43,359 nucleotides of DNA, taken from Fidelibacterota bacterium UBA6531. Lineage in GTDB: Bacteria; Fidelibacterota; Marinisomatia; Marinisomatales; TCS55. The stretch's first letter is position 1. Each line of letters begins with the position of its first letter. The notes beneath the pieces were generated by a model. That model was not told where the DNA came from and did not search any database. It saw nothing but the letters and a program-made list of their open reading frames with translations. The stretch lies in NCBI GenBank assembly GCA_002436185.1, contig DJKX01000010.1:1-43359 (forward strand). The letters are read 5' to 3'. This document shows positions 1 through 8,749 of this stretch, piece by piece. A program made the translations under genes and the position numbers.

Positions 1-11
1 ACGGTTGAATA

Positions 12-1862
12 ATGAGACTTTTAATTACACTACTATTTATGATTAATGTTGCCTTCAGCCAAAACTGGCTCCAGCAGCGCATCATTGCCGAACAGTTCGA
101 TAAAACCCTGGAGCATTATGATGAAGGACGCTACGCCACAGCGGACAAAATTCTGCAGCGCATATTGAAAAAGCCCACCGGTGAATTTGAACTGCCAGTC
201 CATTTATTGGCCATGAAAACTAGTTTAGCCCTGGATCAATATGACGAAGCAAAAGAGTTTGGCAAGCTACTGCTCACCCACCATTATCAGCACGAATATA
301 TATCAGAAACGTTTATGGTTTTAGGTGACATTTTTGTTGCCGAAAGTGATATGGATGGTGCTTTCAGGATGTATATGCGTTCCCGGCAATTAACGGATGC
401 GTCAGCAAATGAAAAAATTGATGCACGATTAATTTCAGCCATTCAAATTGGTATTTCACAACGAACGATTGCTGAACAAAAACTGACAGCCGTGGGAGAT
501 AATGAAGCTGTATTAAATCTGGCGATGTCATTTATCCATTTGCAAAAAGGCAACCCCGATGAATGTGCATATTCTTTAAGTAAGATTGATCCGGCACTCA
601 TTCCGGAAGCTTATTTCGAATTGTATGAAACACTACTTTTAGCTTCATATCAACCGCCGGTGGAAACATTCACATTTGGTGTTGTTATTGCTCTTACCGG
701 AAAAAACGCACAATCGGGAAAATCATTTTTAAAGGGTCTTCATCAATCAACAAGGCGTCCTGGTCAACAGGTTAAAATTGCCTATCAAATTGAAGATAAT
801 CAAAGTGATCCACTGGAAACAGTCAAAGCAATCCAACGTTTGGCAAAAAACAGGCAGTTGCTGGGTATCATAGCGTCATTGGATGACAATGAATCCCTGG
901 CGGCTGTCAACTCGTTGCAAAACAGCGCCATACCTCTAATTGTTACCGGTGGCGGAGCAATGTCTTTTACAGGCTTAAGCGATCATGTATTTCAATTACA
1001 ATCAGACTGGACGGCTCAAGGGCGCATGGCAGCACGCTGGATAGGTGAATATTTGGATAAAGATAGTGTAGCAGCCATTATATCTTCTGATGAATTCGGC
1101 AATGCTGTTTTAGATGAATTCCTGAAAGAAATGGATGCTTTAAATAAAACGGTTATAGCTGTGGAAAGATATACAGGAAAACCTGAAAATTTGAAAAAGC
1201 AGTTTCAATCGCTACGGCAAATTGCGTTTAACCTTATTCCGCCTGAAAATCCCTACGATGAATTTTTGGGAATGTCCTTCGACAGCCTTGATGCATTGTT
1301 TGATGTGAATACTGACGACTACTTTGAATTAACAGAAGAGAAAAATGAAGAAAAAATAAAAGATTCTTCCAAAGTAGTTCTGTCAACAATTCAAGCACTT
1401 TATATTCCCATTCACCCGGATCATTTAAAATATATCGGAACACAATTGCCTATGTATAATCTAAATACAAAACTTGTGGGAAATTTGGCATGGAATCAAC
1501 CGGATATTTTAGTGCGGGATAATGTGGGTCCCCATTTAGAAGGAATGACTATCCTGTCCCAAAAGAATGCTTTTAGCGAGGATGATTCTCCTAACCAAAA
1601 TAAAAATGATGATTTTTTAATTGGCTATGACATGAGTGGTTTTATAACAACCATTTGCAATTCCGGAATAACAAACAGAACTGAATTTATCACCAAATTA
1701 GAACAAACAGAGTTCGATGGTATGGTTTATGACATTGCTTTTTCACCTGATAGCCATACCAATTCAACCATGCATATACTCAAATGTGAAAATAGATCTT
1801 TTATTCCATTCGGCACTTTTGGTGCAGATACAGTCCAGTTTCACGTACAGCAGCGCCCCTAA
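12..1862 (+). CDS. LpoA-like TPR plus periplasmic-binding-fold protein
   Basis: Secreted envelope protein of 616 residues with an N-terminal signal peptide (hydrophobic residues 2-14, then a Phe-Ser-Gln cleavage region). Residues about 20-205 are helical and TPR-like. From about residue 218 a type-1 periplasmic-binding domain begins (FGVVIALTGKNAQSGKSF), as in Leu/Ile/Val-binding proteins. This TPR + binding-fold order is that of LpoA/LppC, the outer-membrane activator of penicillin-binding protein 1A. No lipobox Cys is evident, unlike E. coli LpoA. The ATG overlaps an in-frame TAA at 10-12 (TAATG), suggesting coupling to an upstream gene whose last codons lie at the window edge. The neighbouring pgeF and uppP support a cell-wall role. 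Alternative: substrate-binding protein of an ABC importer, but no permease is adjacent. Confidence 0.7.
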   Translation: MRLLITLLFMINVAFSQNWLQQRIIAEQFDKTLEHYDEGRYATADKILQRILKKPTGEFELPVHLLAMKTSLALDQYDEAKEFGKLLLTHHYQHEYISETFMVLGDIFVAESDMDGAFRMYMRSRQLTDASANEKIDARLISAIQIGISQRTIAEQKLTAVGDNEAVLNLAMSFIHLQKGNPDECAYSLSKIDPALIPEAYFELYETLLLASYQPPVETFTFGVVIALTGKNAQSGKSFLKGLHQSTRRPGQQVKIAYQIEDNQSDPLETVKAIQRLAKNRQLLGIIASLDDNESLAAVNSLQNSAIPLIVTGGGAMSFTGLSDHVFQLQSDWTAQGRMAARWIGEYLDKDSVAAIISSDEFGNAVLDEFLKEMDALNKTVIAVERYTGKPENLKKQFQSLRQIAFNLIPPENPYDEFLGMSFDSLDALFDVNTDDYFELTEEKNEEKIKDSSKVVLSTIQALYIPIHPDHLKYIGTQLPMYNLNTKLVGNLAWNQPDILVRDNVGPHLEGMTILSQKNAFSEDDSPNQNKNDDFLIGYDMSGFITTICNSGITNRTEFITKLEQTEFDGMVYDIAFSPDSHTNSTMHILKCENRSFIPFGTFGADTVQFHVQQRP

Positions 1863-1866
1863 TTCA

Positions 1867-2559
1867 TTGCCAGTTACCAGTAAATCATACCTTGATATAA
1901 GTCCATATTTCTCTCAAAAAAATTTTCGGGCAGGATTTTCCCTTGGATTCTCCACATTTTCTAGTGAAGAAGACAGGAAACGACTTGCTGAAATAATTGG
2001 ATTAAATAGTGAAAATTTAGTTGTTCCAAAACAGGTTCATGGTCATCGAGTTCAATATTGTAAATCTCCAGGGGAATTAGCTGATACCGATGCAATAATT
2101 TCTAATTCAGAAAATGTTGTATTATCAATCCAAGTGGCAGATTGCATTCCATTATTTATTCTAGATAAAAATTCAAAAATGGTTGGTTTAGTCCACGCCG
2201 GTTGGAAAGGAACGGCTAAAGGAATTGTTTCTAAAACTATTCATGCAATCAAGATTTATAATGAAAGTCAAAACAATATAATGGTATTAATTGGACCATC
2301 AATAAAACAATGCTGTTTTGAAATTGGTCCTGAAGTGGCAGACGAATTTTCGAATGATTTTTTGGTTCAGGGAAGTGGCGATAGATCATTTTTGGATTTA
2401 CAGGGTGTTGTGAAAAAGCAATTAATGAATGCCGGAATTAAAAATGAAAATATAATTGATCTCGATGAATGTACCTGTTGTCAGCCAAAAAAATACTATT
2501 CGTATCGCAGGGATGGAAAACAAGCAGGTAGAATGATTGCGGTATGTGGTTGGGTGTAG
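1867..2559 (+). CDS. pgeF: Laccase-domain (YfiH/PgeF) peptidoglycan-editing factor
   Basis: A 230-residue protein of the Cu-oxidase_4/YfiH family. Known members either hydrolyse misincorporated UDP-MurNAc-L-Ser (PgeF) or act on purine nucleosides (LACC1/YlmD type). Visible signature residues are His in KQVHGH, Cys in VADCIP and His in HAGWKGT, the three metal ligands, plus a late Cys-Cys (CTCCQPKKYYSYRRDG). The frame is open upstream to an ATG at 1717, but that would overlap the previous gene by 146 bases and add residues the family lacks. I chose the TTG at 1867, five bases after the upstream stop, giving about the usual 230-245 residues. The choice of start is inference. Neighbours LpoA-like and uppP fit a peptidoglycan role. 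Confidence 0.85.
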   Translation: MPVTSKSYLDISPYFSQKNFRAGFSLGFSTFSSEEDRKRLAEIIGLNSENLVVPKQVHGHRVQYCKSPGELADTDAIISNSENVVLSIQVADCIPLFILDKNSKMVGLVHAGWKGTAKGIVSKTIHAIKIYNESQNNIMVLIGPSIKQCCFEIGPEVADEFSNDFLVQGSGDRSFLDLQGVVKKQLMNAGIKNENIIDLDECTCCQPKKYYSYRRDGKQAGRMIAVCGWV

Positions 2560-2601
2560 CCTTTTAATTCCAGTTAGTTCCCTCTAAATTATAAGCTTAT
2601 T

Positions 2602-3366
2602 ATGGATATTATTGATGCATTAATCCTGGGTTCTTTGCAAGGGATGACAGAATTTTTACCTATCAGCAGTTCCGGCCATCTTGTATTAGGACAACACTTT
2701 TTGGGTTTATCTCTACCGGGGAATTTCTTTGAAGTCCTGGTCCATTTAGGAACCCTTTGCAGTGTTCTGGTTGTTTTTAGGAAAGAAATTCTGAAACTGA
2801 TTCAATCTATAAAATCGGCAGAGAGTAAAATAATGCTGTCAGCACTCGTTATTGGAACTATTCCAGCTGTATTGATTGGTTTAAGTATGAAAGATAAAAT
2901 TAGCCAATTGTTTGAAAATCCCTTGGCTGTTTCATTCAGTTTGATTCTAACGGGAATTTGGTTAGTGATGACAAAATGGTTTGTTAATCAGCAATCGAAT
3001 ATTAATCTGAAAAATGGATTTTTGATTGGTTGTGTACAGGCAATTGCTATTATACCCGGAATTTCCAGGTCAGGAGCAACAATTGGAGTTGCCATGCTGT
3101 TGGGTATTTCTCCGGAAAAAGCAGCAAAATTTTCATTTTTACTGGCCATTCCAGCCATTGCAGGGGCGGGCTTATTAACGGCAATTGATATTGATCCTGC
3201 ATTCGTTTCCAGTTTTTCAAGCGGGACAATTATTGCAGCATTCTTTAGTTCTTTCCTTGTGGGTTGGGCTGCTCTTACATGGTTATTAAAATTGATATCA
3301 AAGGGACAATTTCATTGGTTCGGACTTTATTGTATGACAATCGGAATATTAACATTAAGCATTTAA
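2602..3366 (+). CDS. uppP: Undecaprenyl-diphosphatase UppP (BacA)
   Basis: Integral membrane phosphatase that recycles undecaprenyl diphosphate to undecaprenyl phosphate, the lipid carrier for peptidoglycan and surface glycans. The 254 residues carry both BacA family signatures: the N-terminal QGMTEFLPISSSGHL (catalytic Glu and Ser/His region) and the mid-protein PGISRSGATIG with its Arg. About seven to eight hydrophobic segments are visible. Length is slightly below E. coli UppP (273). It lies 42 bases after pgeF, with no clear Shine-Dalgarno, and 7 bases before the next gene, so it is probably part of the same transcript. It would serve the glycan locus downstream at 10940-22389. Confidence 0.95.
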   Translation: MDIIDALILGSLQGMTEFLPISSSGHLVLGQHFLGLSLPGNFFEVLVHLGTLCSVLVVFRKEILKLIQSIKSAESKIMLSALVIGTIPAVLIGLSMKDKISQLFENPLAVSFSLILTGIWLVMTKWFVNQQSNINLKNGFLIGCVQAIAIIPGISRSGATIGVAMLLGISPEKAAKFSFLLAIPAIAGAGLLTAIDIDPAFVSSFSSGTIIAAFFSSFLVGWAALTWLLKLISKGQFHWFGLYCMTIGILTLSI

Positions 3367-3373
3367 AAAAGAC

Positions 3374-4804
3374 ATGATCGGTTTCATTTTTGTTCTCTAT
3401 CTCATTTTCCTCATTATTGTGGGAATATGGACGTTTAAACTGAATAAAACACAGGAAGACTATCTTCTCGCGGGTAGGAAATTAGGTCCTTGGGTAACGG
3501 CATTCTCTGAGCGGGCTTCCGGCGAATCTGCCTGGTTACTATTGGCTCTTCCCGGTGCTGCAATAGCAGTGGGTTTGGGAGAAGTATGGACTGTGATTGG
3601 AATTACGATTGGTATAATTGCTTCTTGGTTTTTGATTGCTGAAAAACTTCGTACCGAAACTGAAAAATACCAAGCTTTAACTATTCCGGAATATCTACAC
3701 CGTCGCTTTAAGGACCATTCCAATATCATTCGCCTTTTTTCCGCATTGATTATAGCTTTCTTTTTTGCATTTTATGTTTCAGCTCAATTCCATGCATCGG
3801 GAAAAGTGTTAAAAACATTATTTAATTTCAATTCAGTAACCGGTATTACCATTGGTGCAGCCGTTATAGTATCGTATACGCTCATGGGTGGGTTTTTTGC
3901 TGTTGCTTGGACAGATCTGCTCCAAGGGATTTTGATGATTGGAACATTAATCATTTTACCCATTGCCGGTTTTATTGATTTGCAAAGTTCCCAGATGTCA
4001 TTCGCTGAAAGCTTATCCCAAGCGGGACCTACTCATTCATCCTTTACTATGGGTAAAGAAGGGTTTGCCGCTTTGGCCGTGGTTTTAGGCGGATTAAGCT
4101 GGGGATTGGGATATTTAGGGCAACCTCATCTTCTCATTCGTTACATGGCCATACAAAACCCTTCAGATGTAAAACAAGCAAGAACGATTGCTATCCTCTG
4201 GGCAATCCCGGGAATTACAGGTGCATTTTTAATAGGTTTGGTAGCATTGAATTATTTTGGTCCAGATTATTTTACACACATTGACGTGGAACAAGCCATG
4301 CCGTTGCTGGCCCAAGAGTTGCTGCCTGCAATTGTTGCAGGATTATTTATTTCCGGTGCAGTGGCTGCCATGATGTCTACTGCTGATTCACAGTTGCTGG
4401 TGTCCACTTCAGCTATTACAGAGGATTTTATTCATCAATATCTCGGCAAGGAAATGACTAGTAAAAAACTGGTTACCTTGAGCAGGATTACGATTATTAT
4501 TTTAGGCCTTTTTGCTTACATAATAGCAATAATATCGGAAATTCAGGGGAAAAACATTTTTGGTGTTGTTAGCTATGCATGGAGTGGTTTAGGCTCTGCC
4601 TTTGGTCCTGCATTGGTGTTGACATTATGGTGGCAGAAAACAACACGGAATGGAATTATTGCCGGACTTTTGACTGGATTTTTTACAACAATCATATGGG
4701 CAAATGTTGATGTTTTACATTCTGCAGTATCTGAGAGGTTAGTCAGTTTTGTACTGGCATTTTTAGCTGTAATAATCTTTAGTTTGTTGGATAAGAAAAA
4801 ATGA
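3374..4804 (+). CDS. Sodium:solute symporter, PutP-like
   Basis: A 476-residue, roughly 13-segment member of the sodium:solute symporter (SSS) family. The early sequence AGRKLGPWVTAFSERASGES followed by AWLLLALPGA matches the Na+-binding TM2 region of the proline permease PutP. The conserved TADSQLLVSTSAITED motif in the later half is also typical. The likely substrate is proline or another small amino acid, but the substrate cannot be fixed from sequence alone. It begins 7 bases after uppP, and its stop overlaps the start of holA (ATGA at 4801-4804). A second, divergent SSS transporter lies at 38333-39760. Confidence 0.85.
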   Translation: MIGFIFVLYLIFLIIVGIWTFKLNKTQEDYLLAGRKLGPWVTAFSERASGESAWLLLALPGAAIAVGLGEVWTVIGITIGIIASWFLIAEKLRTETEKYQALTIPEYLHRRFKDHSNIIRLFSALIIAFFFAFYVSAQFHASGKVLKTLFNFNSVTGITIGAAVIVSYTLMGGFFAVAWTDLLQGILMIGTLIILPIAGFIDLQSSQMSFAESLSQAGPTHSSFTMGKEGFAALAVVLGGLSWGLGYLGQPHLLIRYMAIQNPSDVKQARTIAILWAIPGITGAFLIGLVALNYFGPDYFTHIDVEQAMPLLAQELLPAIVAGLFISGAVAAMMSTADSQLLVSTSAITEDFIHQYLGKEMTSKKLVTLSRITIIILGLFAYIIAIISEIQGKNIFGVVSYAWSGLGSAFGPALVLTLWWQKTTRNGIIAGLLTGFFTTIIWANVDVLHSAVSERLVSFVLAFLAVIIFSLLDKKK

Positions 4805-5790
4805 AAGAGCAATCCTTAAAAGAGATTTTTAATAAACTGAATAAAGGAGAATTAAATCAAATATACTTTTTAAAGGGTGATGATTATTTCCTTCAGGAAT
4901 ATTTTATTAAAAAATTGGAAATAAGTATTTTTGGGGATGATACTTCACATCGAGAATTATTAATGCCCGATGATCTGAGTTCGCAGGAAATATTGGATAG
5001 AATAAATCAAGCAGATCTTTTCAGCAGTCAAAAATATTTTATTTTACGCAATCCGCAACAGATCAAGGGAAAAGCTCAAAATGAATTAATACAATTTTGT
5101 TCGAATCCCACACCAAATCATTTCCTTGTCATTATTATGGATGATTTTTATACATCACTAAAAATATCAAAAGAATTGGAGAAAAAATTAAAACCTGTTG
5201 ATGTACGTAAACCGTTTGATAATCAATTGCGTTCTTGGACAAAACAATTTTTTGAAGATCATAATATTGAAGCTCCACCCAGTGTTGTACAAACAGTACT
5301 GGATATGGCTGGAGATTCTGTTTACCATATAGCGAATCAAGTAGAAAAAATATGTTTAGCTTTAGGAGATGAAGATTTACTGACTCCGGAATTTGTTCAA
5401 AAATTCAGCGGCTGGAATCGCGAATATCAAAAATGGGAATTCTTGAACGCTGTGGGGCGAAAAGATCTTGCAAAAGCATTAGTGACGGGTAATGATTATA
5501 TTTCCAGAAATGATATGATTTCCTTGCTCCCCAGTCTGACAGCGCTTTTTCAGGAAATGCTGTTTATACGGTTGAATAATGGAACTTCTCAATCGTTCAG
5601 AGGTTATATCCCACTAACCAACGGAGTTAAGAATAAACTACCTGAACATGCGAAAAAGTATACAAAACATGAAATCGAGAGTGGTCTTGCCCTGTTGGGC
5701 GACATTGACAGATGTATAAAAACAACCAGTGAAAATGATGAATCACTCCTTACCCGCTTCCTCTTCAATGCCATCATTGAACATGCCTGA
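4801..5790 (+). CDS. holA: DNA polymerase III subunit delta
   Basis: Clamp-loader delta subunit, which opens the beta sliding clamp. The 329 residues match the family length (about 330-345). The N-terminus (QIYFLKGDDYFLQEYF) is the typical HolA opening for the non-nucleotide-binding AAA+ fold. The middle motif DMAGDSVYHIANQVEKICL corresponds to the conserved G(D)-x-N-E-xEK(L) region, and the C-terminal helical domain contains the oligomerisation segment. It overlaps the upstream symporter by four bases and its last eight bases overlap the sigma-factor start, suggesting translational coupling rather than functional relation. Confidence 0.85.
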   Translation: MKEQSLKEIFNKLNKGELNQIYFLKGDDYFLQEYFIKKLEISIFGDDTSHRELLMPDDLSSQEILDRINQADLFSSQKYFILRNPQQIKGKAQNELIQFCSNPTPNHFLVIIMDDFYTSLKISKELEKKLKPVDVRKPFDNQLRSWTKQFFEDHNIEAPPSVVQTVLDMAGDSVYHIANQVEKICLALGDEDLLTPEFVQKFSGWNREYQKWEFLNAVGRKDLAKALVTGNDYISRNDMISLLPSLTALFQEMLFIRLNNGTSQSFRGYIPLTNGVKNKLPEHAKKYTKHEIESGLALLGDIDRCIKTTSENDESLLTRFLFNAIIEHA

Positions 5791-6355
5791 GGAATTTCGT
5801 TATACGGACGAAGAACTCATTGCCCGTTTTCAGGATGGGGATGAGCAGGCGTATGTGGAATTGGTCAATCGCTACAGAGACCGATTAATGTCCTTTATTT
5901 TCCGTTTTGTTAACGATATGGAAAAAGCAGAGGATATCGTTCAAGATACTCTTATGAAACTGTACACGCATCGTCATTTCTACCGCAATATTGCCAAATT
6001 TTCTACATGGATTTATACGATTGCAGGCAACCTCGCCAAAACGGAATTACGCAGAAAAAAACGTCATAAAGTGACTCACTTGAGTCATATGGGAACAGAA
6101 GAACGTGAATATCAACTTCCATCGGTTGAACCCGAAACGGGTGAAACCGCTCAAGGTCATTTTGCGGAAAAACAAATTCAAAAAGCTATTCAGGAATTAC
6201 CACTCCATTTCAGAACGGTCGTAATTCTTCGAGATATTCAGGAACTTTCTTATGAAGAGATTAGTAAAATCGTCGACGTTCCACTGGGAACAGTGAAATC
6301 GAGAATAAATCGTGCAAGACTACAATTACAACAAGCACTTAAGGAATATAGATAA
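5783..6355 (+). CDS. ECF sigma factor, RpoE-like
   Basis: Extracytoplasmic-function sigma-70 factor of 190 residues. Region 2 is clear (YRDRLMSFIFRF, then EKAEDIVQDTLMKLY, the core-binding and -10 recognition helices), as is region 4 (ELSYEEISKIVDVPLGTVKS, a helix-turn-helix for the -35 element). The spacer holds a basic stretch (RRKKRHK). The frame is open to ATGs at 5729 and 5768, but I chose ATG 5783 because MPEEFRYTDEELIARFQ is the natural beginning of region 2 and it leaves only an 8-base overlap with holA. It is followed 20 bases later by its putative anti-sigma factor. Confidence 0.9.
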   Translation: MPEEFRYTDEELIARFQDGDEQAYVELVNRYRDRLMSFIFRFVNDMEKAEDIVQDTLMKLYTHRHFYRNIAKFSTWIYTIAGNLAKTELRRKKRHKVTHLSHMGTEEREYQLPSVEPETGETAQGHFAEKQIQKAIQELPLHFRTVVILRDIQELSYEEISKIVDVPLGTVKSRINRARLQLQQALKEYR

Positions 6356-6375
6356 ACAAAAGGACAATCATATAG

Positions 6376-6909
6376 ATGGATCGTTATCAGTTTGAGGATT
6401 TAATATCCGACTTTATAGAAAATAAACTTTCAATGACCCAGCGTAAGGATTTTGAAACTTACCTGGATGAAAACCCCGAAGCCATGCAACAGTTAGACTC
6501 TGTTAAGCAAGTCATAGCTTCCATGAAATCAATGCCTGAAGTTTCAACTTCAACTGATTTCATGAAAAATCTAAACAAACGCATTGCAGCAGAAAAAGAA
6601 GCTCAATCCGTTGTTAAAACAACCCGATCATTTGCTGGTTATACACCATTAATGGCCAGTTTATCCGCCGTTGTGGTTGTTGCAGTTGTTTTACTGGGAT
6701 TAGAATTCATCCCGGAAACGAATAATCAAGCTACATTTTCTCCCACAATGGCTGAACAACAGGTCGATGATTTACCCATTCTTCCAACTCAACCGAATGA
6801 TGACATACTTGCTGAAAATGAAGATGATTCTACACATGTTGATGAAGACATGCCTAACACAACTGATTTTAAGGATAGAATTCAATTAGTTGGAGACAGG
6901 CGACCTTAA
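6376..6909 (+). CDS. Putative membrane anti-sigma factor
   Basis: A 177-residue single-pass protein. The N-terminal cytoplasmic helical part (residues 1-85, starting MDRYQFEDLISDFIENKLS) resembles anti-sigma domains, a hydrophobic segment lies around residues 92-112 (SAVVVVAVVLLGLEF), and an acidic tail of about 60 residues would be periplasmic. There is no HxxxCxxC zinc motif, so it is not a ZAS-type protein. It sits immediately behind the ECF sigma gene with an AAAAGGAC ribosome-binding site at about 6357-6364. Role as the sigma antagonist is inferred from position and topology. A hairpin with a T-rich tail follows at 6955. Confidence 0.7.
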   Translation: MDRYQFEDLISDFIENKLSMTQRKDFETYLDENPEAMQQLDSVKQVIASMKSMPEVSTSTDFMKNLNKRIAAEKEAQSVVKTTRSFAGYTPLMASLSAVVVVAVVLLGLEFIPETNNQATFSPTMAEQQVDDLPILPTQPNDDILAENEDDSTHVDEDMPNTTDFKDRIQLVGDRRP

Positions 6910-6954
6910 AGTCATTTCCCCATTTAGGAATTGTTCCTTAAAGACCTTCCAGAT

Positions 6955-6998
6955 ATCCTCGCTGAAGATGTAGTTTCTGACAGCGAGGATTTTATTTT
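6955..6998 (+). terminator. Intrinsic terminator-like hairpin after the sigma/anti-sigma pair
   Basis: ATCCTCGCTG at 6955-6964 pairs perfectly with CAGCGAGGAT at 6981-6990 (10 bp, 16-base loop), followed by TTTATTTT. It lies 45 bases after the anti-sigma stop and ends only three bases before the ATG of the diguanylate cyclase, so it could equally act as a 5' attenuator for that gene. Confidence 0.7.
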
Positions 6999-7001
6999 CA
7001 G

Positions 7002-8732
7002 ATGAACGTAAACAGATTAGCAACCGCAGCCATCTTGGCATTTGTGTGTTTTATACTATTTGTTTATCCTGATCCACAAGGCGATTTATATACCATTCTG
7101 CGTTATATCGTTTTCGGTTTATTGATCGTTATTTTATATCAATTTTCCACATCAGATAATGATATATATGAACCGGAAAAAGAAAAAAAAGAAGAAAAAA
7201 GTTCATCTATCAACCGCGGATTAGATATTCGTGAAAATATACATGATCAATACGAACAATTATTACAAATGGTATTTAGTGTGGTTATGGCTATTAATGA
7301 TAAATATAAAGCTTCGTTCTATATGCTCGATAGTAGCGGAAGTCAATTGAAAATCCAATCTGCAACAAAAGAAGGATTTAAGAGATCAATTCCAACAGAT
7401 AATGAAGTCATACAAACCGTACTGTTACAAGAAAAGGCCGTTCTTTTCCAGCAAACGGATGTTCGTGAGTCTTGGGATGGATTATTTGAAGAAGAATCTT
7501 GGCGAGGAAGTGAATGTATATTGGGTGCGAGAGTACTATATAAAAATGCACCTATTGGATGTATTTTAGTACAGACGGATCATTTTTCTACGATACAGGA
7601 ACGAGACCGAAATTTGCTCACAAGTTTAGGACGGTTTGTTTCCTTAAGTATGGTAAAACTTGATAATATTGAAAAATTATCACAGGATAATTATTTTCAT
7701 TATCAGATTGCTAATTTACTAAACTCAATGGATATACAATCCGAAGTAAATGGACTATATGAAAAGGTTCGTGATCTCTGTCGAACTTTTTTTAATTATG
7801 ATAAATTGACGATTTCAGTTAAACAATTGGACGGAGAACACTATAAAGTTGTTTTGGAAGACGGATACAGTGGTGATGTTGATCCGGAAAAAATATATTC
7901 TATAAAACGTAGTATTCACGGCCGAGGATTTCGCGCACATGAAACAGTTGAATCAAGTGATATGAATGAAGAATTTTATGAAAGCGGCCGTTTTGAAGAA
8001 GGCGATTTGGAGAATCATGATTTCAAATCAATTTTGACTGTTCCTGTAATTGTCCATGACAGTGTACAATATAGCATAACCATCGAAAAACAGACTTCAA
8101 CTCGTTTTAGTGATTCTGATAAAAATGTGTTGGAGTTGCTCGCATTAACATTCGGTTCAATTGTTTCCTGGCAGCAACAATACTGGAAAATGCATGAAAA
8201 TGCTATGCACGACGGTTTAACAGGACTTTTAAATCATAAAGCATTTATAGACAGATTTATGGAAGAAATCAACCGGGCAAACCGATATCAACACAGTATT
8301 GTTTTTGCAATTTTAGATTTGGATAAATTTAAACGCATCAATGATTCCTACGGACATTTATATGGAGATTACGTCATAGGTAAAGTAGCTAACATAATTA
8401 AGGAAAAGGTCAGGAACATTGATGTTGTTGGGCGTTATGGAGGTGAGGAATATGGTATTTTACTTATCAACACAAATATTGAAAAAATCGTTCCTGTTGC
8501 CCAAAGAATTATAGAAGGAATTGCAAATTTTCCATTTACGATGGATAATATCGATGCGCGCGTGACGATCAGCTGTGGTTTATCTGAATTTCCAAGACAT
8601 ACAGATAGCTTGAAAGAATTAATAGCCAAAGCCGATGAAGCCATGTATTCAGCCAAAGCAAATGGAGGAAATCTTGTTGCTGAATTTTCTGAAAATGAAT
8701 CGATAACAAATGAATCAAATTCCAATATTTGA
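7002..8732 (+). CDS. Membrane-anchored GAF-GAF-GGDEF diguanylate cyclase
   Basis: A 576-residue protein predicted to make cyclic di-GMP from two GTP. Two N-terminal membrane segments lie at about residues 6-24 and 31-47, then a Lys/Glu-rich linker, a GAF-like domain at about 80-215, a second at about 235-395, and a C-terminal GGDEF domain at about 400-565. The active-site loop is GGEEY (residues 480-484), an accepted catalytic variant. The allosteric inhibitory site RxxD is intact as RNID at 471-474, exactly five residues before the loop. No EAL domain is present. The start follows a terminator-like hairpin by three bases, leaving almost no leader for a conventional ribosome-binding site. Confidence 0.9.
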   Translation: MNVNRLATAAILAFVCFILFVYPDPQGDLYTILRYIVFGLLIVILYQFSTSDNDIYEPEKEKKEEKSSSINRGLDIRENIHDQYEQLLQMVFSVVMAINDKYKASFYMLDSSGSQLKIQSATKEGFKRSIPTDNEVIQTVLLQEKAVLFQQTDVRESWDGLFEEESWRGSECILGARVLYKNAPIGCILVQTDHFSTIQERDRNLLTSLGRFVSLSMVKLDNIEKLSQDNYFHYQIANLLNSMDIQSEVNGLYEKVRDLCRTFFNYDKLTISVKQLDGEHYKVVLEDGYSGDVDPEKIYSIKRSIHGRGFRAHETVESSDMNEEFYESGRFEEGDLENHDFKSILTVPVIVHDSVQYSITIEKQTSTRFSDSDKNVLELLALTFGSIVSWQQQYWKMHENAMHDGLTGLLNHKAFIDRFMEEINRANRYQHSIVFAILDLDKFKRINDSYGHLYGDYVIGKVANIIKEKVRNIDVVGRYGGEEYGILLINTNIEKIVPVAQRIIEGIANFPFTMDNIDARVTISCGLSEFPRHTDSLKELIAKADEAMYSAKANGGNLVAEFSENESITNESNSNI

Positions 8733-8749
8733 TTTTTAATCCAACAATA

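Noticed and set aside
1717..1866. N-terminal extension of the pgeF frame
   Set aside because: It overlaps the LpoA-like gene by 146 bases and matches nothing in the YfiH family; a TTG start at 1867 gives normal length.
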